This document shows, piece by piece, positions 12,740 to 25,526 of a stretch of DNA of 64,000 nucleotides. The position numbers were made by a program, and so were the translations under genes. Where the stretch lies: the NCBI GenBank assembly GCA_003254905.1, contig QANU01105365.1, forward strand, positions 134,961 through 198,960. Reading direction: 5' to 3'. The DNA comes from Nissolia schottii (taxonomy: Eukaryota; Streptophyta; Magnoliopsida; Fabales; Fabaceae). Numbering within the stretch: the stretch's first letter is position 1; each line of letters begins with the position of its first letter. The notes beneath the pieces were generated by a model. It saw only the letters and a program-made list of their open reading frames with translations. It searched no databases and was not told where the DNA came from.

Positions 12740-13060
12740 GTAGGGCTGTCAAACGGGCCAGTCCAGCCCGTTTAGGCTCAGCCCAGCTAACCCACGACCT
12801 AAATGAGCTGGTCCTTAATTGGCTTTTATTATTTGCAGGCCGGTCTTTATATGTTTGGTCTATCCATTTATGTGGGTAAACTGGTTAGTCCGTGAGTTTT
12901 GCCTATGTTAATACTAAACGAGCCAATTTGACCGGTAGGTTAAACGGGCTGGGCCTAAATGAGCTTTCGCTATTCGCAGGCCAAATTTCACACATTTAAT
13001 CCGTTCATTTAACCCGATAAATGGGCCGAGCTCGCGGGTTGGACTCATTTTGATAACCCT
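12740..13060. mobile_element. hAT-like MITE
   Basis: About 320 bp with inverted ends AGGGCTGTCAAACGGGCC and, reversed, AGGGTTATCAAAATGAGTCC, plus repeated internal 'aaacgggc' and 'gggcc' words. The flanks ATTCTCAG and ATTCCCAA form an 8-bp target duplication with two mismatches, typical in length for hAT elements. Non-autonomous, with no coding capacity. Confidence 0.7.
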
Positions 13061-13802
13061 ATTCCCAAGTAAGAGAGGTGCGTCACAAACGGACATTTTA
13101 AGTACCAAGTCTTACCTTAGCCAACTTGCCTCTTGTTAGGATCCATGCCTTAACCAAAGTCTTTATTTAAAATCTTATTATATTAGCCTAACCAAGCAAT
13201 TCTAAGGGATATCATGTCTAAGGGTCAAGGCCTCTGTCCTAACATAGCATGGCATAGCATGTCATAGTATAGCATAAGCATAAGCATATGGCATAAACAT
13301 ATCACATAAGCATGGCATCTATTGAACATGTATATGAATAACTAATTAACTAGCATGTTATGACATAACTAACTTTATTGATGGACCACCGAAGTGGGAC
13401 CATCGACGCACCAGGACTGCCATTCACCTAGAATGTTGTGGAAATGAAGAATGATGGCACTGGAGGCTCCAAGAGATGTGGCGTTGGCACCTGGAAAGCC
13501 AACAAAACCACCATCAGAAACCCATAAAGAAATCTTTTAACTGGCGAGCCCCGCGATAGCAATCTGGCATCACTATGACTTTTTAGCATCGCCACAGTGT
13601 CCTGTGGACTATAGTGGGCCACCACCAACACGGTGGCGGCGTTGGGGCTACTACCCTAAGCCATCCTAAGAAGGACTAGCTACCTACCTAGGTGAAGACT
13701 TTGTATCTTCACAAGCGAGAAAGAAGAAAACTGAGCAGAAACTCATTCTAAGAGAGTAGAAGATTTTGAAGCTCTAAGAGAGTTGGAATGGGGGAGGAGA
13801 GC

Positions 13803-13812
13803 TTTATTTATA
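13803..13812 (-). promoter_or_regulatory. TATA box-like site (minus strand) in composite repeat
   Basis: On the minus strand CCTATAAATAAAGC is followed by a CT-rich leader-like stretch. The organisation resembles that at 8621-8630. Functional status is unknown. Confidence 0.35.
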
Positions 13813-14080
13813 GGAGAAAGAGTGGCCAAAGGGGTAAGTCCCTCTCCTAGTCCAAAAACGCGAAACTAAGGTTTTAGGCTATCAGCGATGCGTTAGAGCG
13901 CACCAAAGGGCGCTGTAGCGCCTCGCTACCGACACCCTGGAGCACACTTAGGGGCATTGTAGTGTGTTCCTGAAAGCTCCTTGGGCCCTTGCGACGCGCC
14001 TTACGTCGCGGGGCCTTACGTACATCGCAGACTGCTACAATTTTCCCCCTTAAACAATTTTGGTCCCAAAATTGCTTGCT

Positions 14081-16400
14081 GGCCAAAACTTGGAAAGCGC
14101 TGAAAGGATGTAACATCTTTTATTTCTCAAGTTGCTTCCTTACCAGAGCTGTTCTGCTAGATGACCTTTATTGAGGCTACCTCCTTTGAGCTAAGCTTCT
14201 TGTCTTGACTATGACTATTGGCTCTTCTTGCTAGGACATGTTTGGTTCTACGTGGGTGCCTTGTTGGGTTAGGACATGCCTGTCATCGCGAATGAACCGT
14301 CTGAGCACGGGAACATGGAACATGGGTACGCTATCGCCGGGCTCTTACACTACTGCCCTAACTCTCTTTGTAGCCTCAACTGTAGGTCGCGTCTGTGTCG
14401 ATCTGCAGCAAAAAACCTTCCCTTACTGAGATTGATCTAGTCGTGGTCTCTTGAATGGTGGTCGGGACTACCAGCCTTTCTTTTCCTGTTTCTAACTGAC
14501 CAATGAGGGATTTACATCGTCTCCTGCTGGCTGTCAGCGTTCGGCCTACAGTTTCGTCACAAACTTTCTATATCCTACTTTGTGCTCTTCTACCTAAAGA
14601 ACTCCTTAAGATCCTGGTTCATCTTCGTTGTTCAAGAATTTTTTATTTGGACACTTTTGAACACGCACAACATGTGTGTCGAACGAGTGCCTTTATGTGT
14701 TGGTGTTTGTGGTGTGTTGGATACAGCGACACAACAATCTCACAAAGCGTCCATGTTTATAGGTAGTAATGCATTGGCCAAAAAGTATTGATAAAAACAC
14801 ATCTATGGGATTGCTACTTAGACGTAGTGATGGAAGAAAGTCTAATTGATCTCATCAGAAAAAAAAAATATGTGAAAAGTTTGATCGTTTTTCACGTATT
14901 TAATTAAATACTTTAATATAAAATTTGAGAAATGCTTTATCCTCCCACTAAATTTTTCTATCAATCTTCTTACCAACTCTAATGAATGATACTTAACAAT
15001 TTTCTTCCTATTCGACTCATAAAAATGTCAAGTATCATTTATAAAAAAGTTTTAAAAAATTTTGTAAGAAGATATAACATTATTCAAATAATTTTGTTTT
15101 CAATGTCAAATACTCGGTAAATATTTTCTGGCACTTATAACTATATTTCTTAACTTGGTACGTATATGATTTTTTATGTTATTGATTTTGTTAACAAGTG
15201 CTTAAAAAATAAAAAATGAAAAATTTGATTATTTTCAATGTATTTAGTACACTACAAATTTTAAAAACAATTACAACCAATTTTATTTGAAAATTTAGTT
15301 CCTTAACCGATACCTTTTTTTTAATTCTTCCTTAACCATAACTTTAAAAATACTTATAAGCAAAACTTTGTTTATAGTTCTATAAGTAAATATACCATAT
15401 TAATAATTAAAGTGATAAGTATATTTTATTATGTTTATAATAATTTATACTATTTTTTAATATTTTATGGTGGCTAACTTTTAAATTATTGGTTCTCCCC
15501 CCTCCCTCTCTAAATTTAAGATTTATGATTTTATATTGAATATTTACTAATTTTATACATTGTATACAACTATGTTGTGTTGTATTCTATCTTTAAAAAA
15601 AATTATTAATGTCGATGCACTAATAATATAAAAAATTTTACACTATCATTCAATTATGTGCTATCATGTAGAAAACTTTTGAAGTATTCGAAATAAAACT
15701 CAACCATTTTTTACGTATGTGGCATCGCATGATTAGATGACAATTTACACTATCAAATATATCAAAATTATTCTCTTTTATGTATGATCATATATATATA
15801 TATATATATTTATATCATATTTGTATCATATATATCATATTCATATCGTGTGTAATGTTTTGTCCTTCATAGGTCACATTTAAGAAATAAAGAAATAAAA
15901 TAATTTTCTTAGTTGACATAAAATTAGCAATTATTTATAGCTATTTTACGAAATCAATAAAATGTTATGAACATGGTATTATAATCAATATTATTTCTCC
16001 ATACACTCTCCAATTAGTTGTCAAATATCAATACTACAAGAGTTTGGTGTAATATTTTTTACTGTGGCAAATTCACATATTTTTCATTACTTAAAGGTAA
16101 GCGAATTGCATTCTCAAAGAAAGAACTAGTGTTCAACTTTTAATGAATACAATTGTTGTGAAAATTTCTTAATCATAGCAGTGATGATAAAAAGAAGAAA
16201 TGCATTAAAAAAGAAAAAAGAAAAAGGAGCCAAATATCATAAACCAGATACAATCCCCACAATAAATGTAAAGAATGCATTGAATGTAATTAATGAAAAA
16301 TATTGAATGCGCGCTGAACTCATTAAATAAACACATAAGAAGATAATATAATTAAATTCTAGTCATATTCAAATCTTAACGAATACGCCGATAACATATA
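14081..16400. other. Gene-free spacer upstream of the first F-box gene
   Basis: 14.1-14.8 kb has balanced base composition and looks like worn transposon DNA, but I recognise no domain in it. 14.8-16.4 kb is strongly AT-rich with a short TA microsatellite near 15.79-15.81 kb and no exon-like structure. The last few hundred bases serve as the upstream region of the F-box gene. Confidence 0.5.
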
Positions 16401-16402
16401 CC

Positions 16403-16410
16403 TATAAATA
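16403..16410 (+). promoter_or_regulatory. TATA box of the first F-box gene
   Basis: TATAAATA lies about 107 bp upstream of the chosen ATG. Its position makes the in-frame ATG at 16418 unlikely to be transcribed, because transcription should start about 25-35 bp downstream of the box. This supports 16517 as the start. Confidence 0.65.
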
Positions 16411-16516
16411 TCAGCCTTTGTGTTGTTCAAAAATCAATTCAAAGCAAAAACTCAATTTCCTTTTCCTTGTTCTCAATTCTGTAATTGTCTCAAAACTCAA
16501 ATTAAAGAAACAAGAA

Positions 16517-18567
16517 ATGACGATGGCTGAATCATCGTCAGAGCCAAAACGACAGAAATCGGAGGAAGGCGCGGACATGATTAGCGCTTTACCAAACTCC
16601 CTCCTATACCACATCTTGTCATTCGTACCCACCAAAACCTCAGTAGCGACAAGCGTCTTGTCCCGCAGGTGGCGCGACCTCTGGAAGCACCTCCAAGTCT
16701 TTGACTTCACCGACAACTCGCACGAGTTCTATGACGCCACCGGCGAGCTCTTCAAACGCTTCGCCGTTTTCGTGAACAGTGTCATGATCCTGCGTGAAGC
16801 GCGTGACGTTCACCGATTCCGCCTTGTGTGCGGACACTCACGCTCTGATCCCTTCCATGATGGCTCGGTCACAGCGTGGATACGCGCTGTTACCGGGCCC
16901 CATCTCAAGCAGTTACGCCTCACGCTCTTCTCCATTGACGGGCACGGCTTCATGGTACCACATAACCTATTTGATTGCACCAATATCGAGACATTGATCT
17001 TGTGCGGTGGGATCCACATGCACCTGCAATGGCCTCCGAGCATTAAGTTCTCGTCCCTGAAAAAGTTGCACTTGGACATCAATTCCGTTGAATCTATTGA
17101 CGCGCTTCTCGCTAGGTGCCCCAATCTGGAAACGTTGTTCCTTTCCTTTGGACCAAGGCAACCGGTAAAGGTACACATGCCTTCTACCTTGAAGAAGTTG
17201 GAGTTCACGGTCGAGAGTAAAGTCAATGTCGAGCTTGAGATACACGCGCCATGCCTCGAGTACCTCAGCATCACCCAGTATGCTAGCGCTAAGCGTTTCA
17301 ATTGCACGGTTGTTGGGAATATGAACAACGTGGTAAAAGCGTATCTTAATGTGCATCCGACGGAAGAGCCTATTGACACTTTGCTCAGGCTTCTCACGGC
17401 AGTCTGCAGAACAGAATCTCTAACCTTATGGCGATTAACAACAAAGGTGATGTGTTTTTGTTTATTATGAAATATTCCCATGCTTAGCGTGCGCTCAATT
17501 CGCTAATTTAATCTTTTTGAAATAGTATGGTGTATATATAGTAATGGAAAGTATTCTATAATCATAATTTTTTTCCGGAGTTATTTGTCTCTTGGATAAG
17601 TGGTCACATGATTTTATTCTATATAATAATCACGTTTGTTTTGATCTAATTCTGAAATATTTCTGACAGTATAATACTAAATATTAATTTGTTAAATTAT
17701 ATTATTATTCATGATTTTGTTTGGGTTGCGTACTAAATAGCATCATGATGTGTGTTGTTTTTCCCCATAAATAGTGGCTACTTCAAGGCCCAATCTTGGA
17801 TTTACCGGACTTTCGCTACTTAGTTAATCTAGAGCTTGTCGTTCCATGGTTCAATTCAAGTTTCTTGGTGAACTTGCTCCAGAAATGTCACAAGCTTCGG
17901 AATCTTAATCTTCAAATCGATAAGGTTTGTTGAGTTTTCAAGTTAAGGTTTTAGTCCACGGAATATGTATGTGTTCTTTAGCGAGTAAACATTTGAATTC
18001 CTCCTCAAGATTGGTAACATTGGTCAATTTTATTCTCAAGTTATGAAAAATACTAAATTTATCTTTGAGGTTGTTAAAGGTTTATCAAATTAGTCCTTCA
18101 ACTTCGGTCAAGTTATTCCCTCTTAAGACTAATTTGATCGACTTTTGGTAACATTGATGACAAATTTGATTCTTTTCCGAAATTTGAGAACAAACTTGAC
18201 TAATATTACCAATCTTATGGACCAATTTGAAGGTTTACTCATTCTTTAATTTGCTTGAATATCCTATTGGTGATGTTATGCCTAGAATTGTCAAGAACAA
18301 CCACCAACACTTTCACAAAGCTGGACGCAGCCAACAATTGTTCCTAGTTGCCTTGCATCACAGTTGAGCTGCTTATACATAATTGGGTATCAAGGACATG
18401 AGGATGAGCTTGCATTTGTTGGGTATATTATGCGAAGAGGGTTTGTTTTGAGGAGAGTGCTTATTTCCTCTGATGCTAATATGGATATCCAGAGAAAGTA
18501 CCAAATTCTCAAGGAATTGTTTGCTATACCAAGGGGCTCTCGTTCGTGCCAAACTAGGTTTTACTAA
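16517..18567 (+). CDS. F-box/LRR/FBD protein
   Basis: Substrate adaptor of an SCF-type ubiquitin ligase (family role). Three exons, 16517-17446, 17775-17924 and 18286-18567, join in phase 0 and give 453 residues. The F-box is at about residues 22-62 (ISALPNSLLYHILSFVPTKT, then LSRRWRDLWK). Degenerate leucine-rich repeats follow (for example LKKLHLDI and CPNLETLFLSF). The C-terminus is an FBD domain (IVPSCLASQL ... ILKELFAIPRGS). The start is the first ATG well downstream of the TATA box; a second in-frame ATG follows two codons later. The acceptor at 18284-18285 was chosen because only it restores the frame and matches the paralogue at 31230-32762. Intron 2 is mostly a MITE. The physiological target is unknown. 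Confidence 0.9.
17982..18240. mobile_element. MULE-type MITE filling F-box intron 2
   Basis: 259 bp with inverted ends of about 60 bp (GAGTAAACATTTGAATT and, reversed, GAGTAAACCTTCAAATT; both continue through 'aagattggtaa'). The flanks GTTCTTTAG and ATTCTTTAA form a 9-bp target duplication with two mismatches. It makes up most of the 361-bp intron 17925-18285. Confidence 0.75.
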
Positions 18568-19885
18568 ATTGACCGAGCTATATTTCCTTTAAGGTAATAA
18601 CTCTTACCTAGTATTCAATGTTGGAAAAAAATTATGATGATGAGATTTAAGGAACTTTTTAACCTTTTGGTTATGCAGAACTTAATTTATTGGAAGTGTT
18701 TGCAGATTATGGTCTTTACTACTCGTTTGACAGTCGTATAGTTATCCTGCGACGTTTTTTCTCTGGTGTTTGAGAGCGGTCAGAAGTCAAAACAATTGTG
18801 ATTCTCTTTATGTTTTTCAATCTCTCTTATGTGCTTTTATTTGAGCATTTCTATGTATACTTTTATCATATTATGTTCTAAAAATGAAAATTTATACAAA
18901 TTATCTCTTGTGATAGTTTTCTTCAATTAATAGATGTGCATCAATGATTTATTTATTTATTTTTAACAGTTTGAAAAAATGTTTGAATTACTCTAGTTTC
19001 TATCGAATGTGTCGATGTGAGCTATTATTCTTTTTTTTAAAAAAAATATTAATGAGCTTGTGAAAGACAAAATATGTTAAATGAATAACTCATAAACCCA
19101 ACAATAATTATTAGAGTATTAAAACGCTGGAGGTTTTTTTTTTAATGAAACTTCTCTCTTATTTTTATGTAAATAATATTAAAAGAATTACAAGTAAAAA
19201 AATATAAGGAATCAATTCCTTAGAAAATTTCTCTCTCATCAATTATGTAAATATTAATTATATAAAATTTCTCTCTCATCAATTATGTTTGAGCGTTACA
19301 ACGATTAAGTTTTATGTTTGAATTTCTCATTCATTTTTTTTTCTGATGGTTTAATTTCATTAATCAAAGCTAAATGGTCAAGAGGTAGTAACTCAATTGG
19401 CATGTTCCTTGGTATTAAGCCAAGCGGTTGTGAGTTCATTTATCCCAAAACGGTTTATTCAGGCACTCAATCTCGTTATTGCGTTTGTTGGGGTTTACAG
19501 ACTTTTCTAATGGGCCAATGGTGATTAGTTCGAAGAAGCCGAACCAACATCCTAGTAGGAAAATGAAAAATCAAGGCAAAATACCAAGAATAATCATAAA
19601 AACCTTTCGAGAAAAATCCAAATAGAACAAAACCTTAACATATATTAAGGCACTCTTACAACTTAGTCGACAGGGTCTATAACAAAATTCATACACTACA
19701 TTGTTCACAAATTGGAAAAATAAACAACAATGTTAAAAATCTTCAACGTAGTGATGCTACCATAGTACCATCAATCAAACTCTATTGCGCTCTTCAGCTT
19801 GCAACTTTTGAGGATTTCTTTGGATAGATATACTATCCAAAATCTTGTGAAAATATTAATTGTACTTGTGCTTCTTACACACCAG
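18568..19885 (+). other. 3' UTR of the F-box gene and gene-free spacer
   Basis: The first few hundred bases are the likely 3' UTR. A possible acceptor (TTATGCAG) near 18.68 kb may mark a spliced UTR. The remainder is AT-rich, with an unidentified repeat-like block at about 19.34-19.52 kb and no gene I can support. Confidence 0.4.
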
Positions 19886-20023
19886 TGTCTCCTTCGTGCT
19901 CCTGATCTAGATCTCCCGGAGTTTAGTTGTTTACTTAATCTAAGCATAAAGCTTGATAGTTTTGACACAAGGTTTCTGCTGCATATGCTTGAGAGATGTC
20001 ACGTGCTTCAAGTTCTTAACTAA
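19886..20023 (+). pseudogene. Orphan second exon of an F-box/FBD gene
   Basis: Directly after an AG acceptor (19884-19885) the frame reads CLLRAPDLDLPEFSCLLNL and continues with SFDTRFLLHMLERC. This matches exon 2 of the F-box gene at 31230-32762 (CLLRAPALHFPEFCCLVHL). A TAA comes soon after, with no donor at the expected place. I saw no F-box exon 1 or FBD exon 3 beside it. It is a remnant of another cluster member. Confidence 0.8.
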
Positions 20024-20645
20024 GAAAATAGTATGCTAGGTTCTCAAGTTCAAACTAATTATGAATAATTTTCTTTGTCAGCGGTCTTCTCCCTTCTCAA
20101 GTTCAGCCTTAGACTTATTTTCTTACATCTTTTGAGAAGTTTTGTTACTTGTTGCCAGTGTTTCTTTGGTCGTCGCCGTTGGTGATAAATGTGATGGGAT
20201 TTGAGGAATCTTTTCACTAAAGATTTTGCAAGACTTCTTGCTCTAATGAAAAGCTTTTGAGTGCTCCATGCCTTGATGCTTGTACTTTTTGCTCTAATGA
20301 AAAGGTTTTGAATGCTCCATAACTTGGTGCTTGTTTGTGCAATGCTTTGAGTAGAATCGGAGAAACTCACTCAATTGTAGTCCTTTTTTCTTTATCTCTA
20401 CGGATGATCTTCCAATTATACTTGTCACTCACTATATGGTGCCAAGCAATATCATCTTTGTGTGTTGAAATATTAAAATAATAGGGAAAAAATACTATTC
20501 ATCATAGAAAGCACTAGAGAGGTATGATGTTAAATTGTTAATGCAATAATGATCTGTTTTGGCCAAAGACGATTAATCTTTTTGTCGAGTTGGGTGAATA
20601 GGTGCTAATAATATTCAAGATCCGGAATGCAAAATTATCTGAGAG

Positions 20646-20917
20646 TGTTAAAATGGTAGGGATGCTCAGCTTGGGAAATCACAAAGTAGAGAAATTGAAA
20701 ATTAAGAACGAATATTCTGATTCATTCCAGCTTAGGAGAAGGTTTATATACAAGATGATGATGAAATAAAAGTGAAATGAAATGTAAATTAACTAGTCAT
20801 TCACTAGTTACTTGCTGTGAAAGGAAGCGTCAAGTAACTAACTAACTTCCCAACTACTAAATAACTTAACTACCAACTCTAGTGACTAGTTAGCCTTTCC
20901 TTTTGTATCTAGTGAAA
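20646..20917 (-). repeat. Left (3') LTR of the copia fossil
   Basis: 272 bp starting TGTTAAAATGG. It matches the right LTR over its whole length with scattered differences and a few small indels. A G-rich purine tract lies just inside on the element strand. Confidence 0.88.
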
Positions 20918-23900
20918 CCCCCTCTCCGCAAACTGGAGTATGAAAATTAATCATACCCAACTTGGAAAACAAACCAGTGACTTGGTGCTAGAGGTTTGGT
21001 CCAAATGTCAACTAGTTGGTTATGAGTAGAGATAAGAAGCAATTTGATTAGTACTCATCTCGATATGCATAGTTCATTCGTGGAACACGGGTTTGGTTGC
21101 GATGTGAATGACAGATTGATTGTCACAGTGAATGGAGACAACTATAGAAAGGGTTTGAAGAAAGAAAAGGAGTCACTGTACTTCACTTGTCGCTTGAGCT
21201 AAGGACCTGTATTTTGCCTCGGTAGAGGATCTGACCACATTGGTCTGCTTCTTACTGCGCTACGAGACACGCTCAGGGCCAAGGAAACAACAAAAGTTAG
21301 AGATTGATATCCTAGATTCGGGGCAAGCTCCCCCCCCCCCAAATTGGCATCCGTGAACTCTTGCAAACTGAGAGAAGATGCAGCTAGAAAGAAGAGACCA
21401 GTGGTGGGAGCACCCTTCAGGTAACACAAAACACAATGAGCTGTTTGTAAGTGTTCTTGAGTGGGTGAATCAAGGAATTGACTCAACCGTCCAATAACAT
21501 AACTGATGTCAGGTCTAGCGTGAGTAAGATAAAGCAATCAAGCAATTAAGCACATGTAGTGATTGACATCTGGGATTATGGTGTTGGAATCGATGGGCAA
21601 TTTTCTATGATAGTCTATTGGGGTCGAAAGAGGTTTATTGTCAAGGAAATTGTAATCGGATAAAAAATTCAAGCAATATTTTCTTTGATAAAATGCAATG
21701 CCCTTTGTTGTTTTGGCCACCGCCATCCCCAAGAAGAATTTCAAGTTGCCTAGATCCTTGATCTTAAAAAGATCATCTAGGAGGTTCTTGATGGTCTGAA
21801 TTTCTTGGAGATCATTTCCTGCTAATGCCAAATGGTCCACATACACCAGTATGACACTAAAACCAACGGAAGTGCATTTGGTAAACAATGAGTAATCTGA
21901 TTTAGATTGCACAAAATCAAATGAGGTGAGAACTTACACAAGCTTCGCATTCCATTGTTGACTTGCTTGTTTGAGCCCATAGAGTGATTTTTGTAATTTG
22001 CACACCAGAGATGGATCAGATAGAGAGAGCCCTGGAAAGGGTTTCATATAAATCTCTTCATGCAAATCACCATGCAAAAAGGCTGTGTTAACATCCATCT
22101 ATTGCAGGTGCTATCCCCTTGCTACTGCTATGGCTAACAAGACCTTTAGAGTTGTCATTTTTACCACAGGGCTAAAGGTTTTCGAGTAGTCAATCCCAAT
22201 TGTTTGGGTAAATCCTTTGGCCACTAGCCTTGCCTTGTGCCTCTCTATGGTGTCATTAGCATGGAATTTAACTTTGAATAGCCACTTACAACCTATAGCC
22301 TTCTTACCAATAGGAAGTGAGGTGAGGGTCCATGTGTGGTTCTTTTCTAGTGGAGACAACTGCATTAATAGCTTGCTGCTAGCATAGGTCCTTTACTTCT
22401 TCCTCATAGTTCCTAGGTTTAGGGTGAGAGGATATAACTAGAGAAAAAAATTGTGTGGTTAGCACAAAGTGAACAATAAGGTAAGTAATATGAGATTGGA
22501 TACCTATTGTTGAAGGTAGATGATTAACTTCATGATGTCCCAGCTAACATGCAATGGTAATTTGTCAAATAGCTTGGTGGTCTTTTAGCTCTTGTTCATT
22601 TTCTGAGAGTGGTGTATGGGACAATAGGGGAAGTAGGTGGTGATTGTGATGGAGGGATATGAATAGGTGCTGGTGATAATGGTGGTGGTCCTAAAATAGA
22701 ATGAGAAGGGGGCGAAGTGATAGGAATTGTGGCCTGCAGATGTGAGGAAGAAGAACTAATAGGTTGATGATGTATGGTGTTCATGTTATAATGCAAATGC
22801 ACAAATGTTGATGAGTTGGAATTAGATGTAGATACAGTAATGCAGTCATAAGTGAAGGGATCATAATAAAATATTGTGGTTGAGAGTGAGGGAATGGATG
22901 CATGTTGAACACTCATGTGCAAATGCAAGAGATGCAATCTTGGTAGGAAAATGAATTTCATAGAATATTATATTCCTAGAAATAAAAATTTCTCTAGTGA
23001 CTATGTCATACAAAACAAAACACTTTGTGCCTTTCTCTAAAACCTATGAATGCACACTTTCTTGATCTAGCATCTAGCTTCCTTCTGCCAAAATTTAGCG
23101 TGGAAATATATGATAGATAGACAAATGCCTTTAGATCCTTAATATCAGGCAAGTGATTATACAGAATCTCAAAAGGAGAATTATGTTTCAGAAAAGTGAT
23201 AGGTTTCCTATTTATGAGATGAATGTCATGATCCACAGCAAATTGCCAGAAGCAAGTGGGAAGTGAGAATTGAAACAAGAGAGTTCTTGTAACTCCTACA
23301 ATGTGTTGATGCTTCTTTCCAACAATACCATTGTGTTGAGGAGTCTCAACATAACCAGCTTGATGCAATATCCTTTTAGTCTCATAGAAACTTTTAATTA
23401 AGAATTCAATCCCAATGTCAATTCTTATAACTTTGATTTTAATGGTAAACTGATTATCTATGAAGGCAACAAAAGATTGAAATAGTTTGGAGGCTTGGGA
23501 TTTAGTTATCATGAAATACACCCAAGTATATCTAGATTTATCGTCTACCACAGTAAGAAAATATTTGTGGCCTCCTATGGAAGAAATAGCCAAAGGTCCC
23601 CAAATATCCATATGTATTATGTCAAAACAATTTATAGATTTGTAGTACTAGAATCAAATGACAGTTTTTTCTGCTTAGCTAAATGACAAGGATCACAAGG
23701 ATCATTTTTATACAATCTATAAAGGAAAATTTGGAATGCATAACTAGAAGTTTTTCATGAGATGGATGCCCTAATTTATAATGCCAAATGGGAATTGGAG
23801 CAGATGTAGAAAAATTAACTTGGCAAAATTATGCAAAATTTGTGGAATTAGCCTTTTTAGCTTGGTGTGCCCATGAAGATTTGCCATTGCATATGAGCTT

Positions 23901-24988
23901 CTTATCATCTCAACTGCACCAATCATCTTCAATGTATTGGAATCCTGAATCTCACAAAATTTCTCAGTAAACATCACACTACATTTCAGTCCAATGGTTA
24001 GTTTTGAATATGAGAGCAAATTAAAAGTAAATGAAGCTATATAAAGTACTTTTGTCAAGTAAAGATCATTGAAAAACACCATTATTCTTGAAATCTCAGC
24101 TATGGTTATGGTTCCATCGAGCAACTTTATTGAGATTAGTTTAATGTGATGGTAGGCTTGAAACTCATTGAGTGAATAGCACACATGGTCTGTAGCACCA
24201 GTGTCTATTACCCAATAGTTTGGTTTGTGGCCAACTAAGGACAACGCAACATGTATACCTGAGGAGGATGCAAGTCCTTGTGTTGCAATAGAGCTAGCAA
24301 TACTTGTCTCTGCTCTAGTGTAAATTCCAAATCAGTGGTTTCCTCAACATCCTTTTGGCTAGAGACTACATTGCTAATCTCATCATGATCATCACTAGCA
24401 ATTATGTTTGTTGCAACTCTTTCTCTATACTGTTGCAACAAATGTGAATGCTTCTTAAAACACCTCTAAATTGGATGTCCAGTTTTCCCACAATGCTGGC
24501 AAGTTACATCATGGTCATATGCAGTACTCAGATCTCTTCCATTTCCTCTGCTAGAGCTTGTTCTTATTGCATTATTCCCTCAACCTCTTCCTCTAGCCTT
24601 TCCTCTTCCTGGTGCAACTGAAGAGCCTAGGTCTGAGGTATTAAACAAAGTTTTAGTCTCAAAATTATTAGCATTCAACTGCCTTTCTTGTTGAGCCAGC
24701 AATGAGAAAGCATTCTTTATTTCAAGAATTCGTCTCATCAGCATTATTTGAGATCGGAACATAATCCCCTAAGAAACCTTACAACATAATCCTCTTTTTT
24801 GTAGTCTCTTACAACTCTTAAGCCACAAACACATTGAATTCCATGCATACATTTAGGAATAGGCCTAAAATTCTCTAGTTCTTCCCATATTGACTTTAAT
24901 CGAGTGAAATATGAGGTAATGCTCAAGTTTCCTTGTCTAATGACAAAAATTCCTCTTGTAATTAAGCAATTCTAAATATATCCCCTTC

Positions 24989-25526
24989 CAAGGTCGTCAA
25001 ACTCGAGAGTTTAAGTAAACTTGTGAAGCCTCAACAAATTCGAATCGTAAAGTTATAAGAGTTTACATACTTAAAAAAATATGTTATAAACATAATAATT
25101 TTGCACTAAACATGATTCAATGTTGTCTTTATAATTGACATTGAATAATGTTAACTTTAACATGAAAAAATGAAAGAGATATCATAAAATATATCTTAAT
25201 GCATAACACTTACTTGTTATGTCATATTTTATTCTGTATATGCATTACTTTATAGTTCAATAAAATATAGTTCAATTATGATAAATATATAAAATTAAAT
25301 TAATAAATGCAATAGGTACCAAAATTACCAATTTTGTACATTTTAACGTAAAATCATAAACTTGTAAGTAAATTTTAACCCGTAAACTCGCTAATACAAC
25401 AGAGAGTTTACTTAAACTCATTGTGAGTTTACTAAAAAAGAGTTTTCATGAGTGTTAACTCATTTTATGTTGTAGAATCATAAGCTCGTAAGATTTTATG
25501 AGTTAACTTGATAGTTTAATAACCAT
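24989..25526. mobile_element. Palindrome-rich MULE-type element (copy 2) nested in the copia fossil
   Basis: 538 bp. The left end reads CAAGGTCGTCAAACTCGAG and the right end, reversed, reads ATGGTTATTAAACTATCAAG. The flanking 9-bp words are identical (ATCCCCTTC at 24980-24988 and 25527-25535). Interior ends carry the repeated AAACTCG / CGAGTTT words shared with copies at about 5.2 kb and 30.0-30.8 kb, while the core is AT-rich and non-coding. The insertion postdates the copia element because it interrupts its gag region. Confidence 0.88.

Larger units (their letters stand above)
10135..14080 (-). mobile_element. Probable composite transposon territory (ends not defined)
   Basis: The left side begins TGTCATACCCC, resembling the TGTCACAACCC terminus of the neighbouring element. 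On the minus strand the right part has a TATA-like box and leader (13803-13812). Between them sit unrelated insertions (11055-12566 and 12740-13060) that interrupt an otherwise continuous low-complexity repeat rich in GCATA/AGCAT words (about 13245-13320). I could not find a matching right terminus, so the extent is approximate. Confidence 0.35.

Noticed and set aside
16810-17481. Minus-strand frames up to 223 codons
   Set aside because: Antisense to exon 1 of the F-box gene, no recognisable domain.
20185-20205. Short word shared with F-box exon 1 (gtgataaatgtgatgg)
   Set aside because: A 16-18 bp match without flanking similarity; could be chance.
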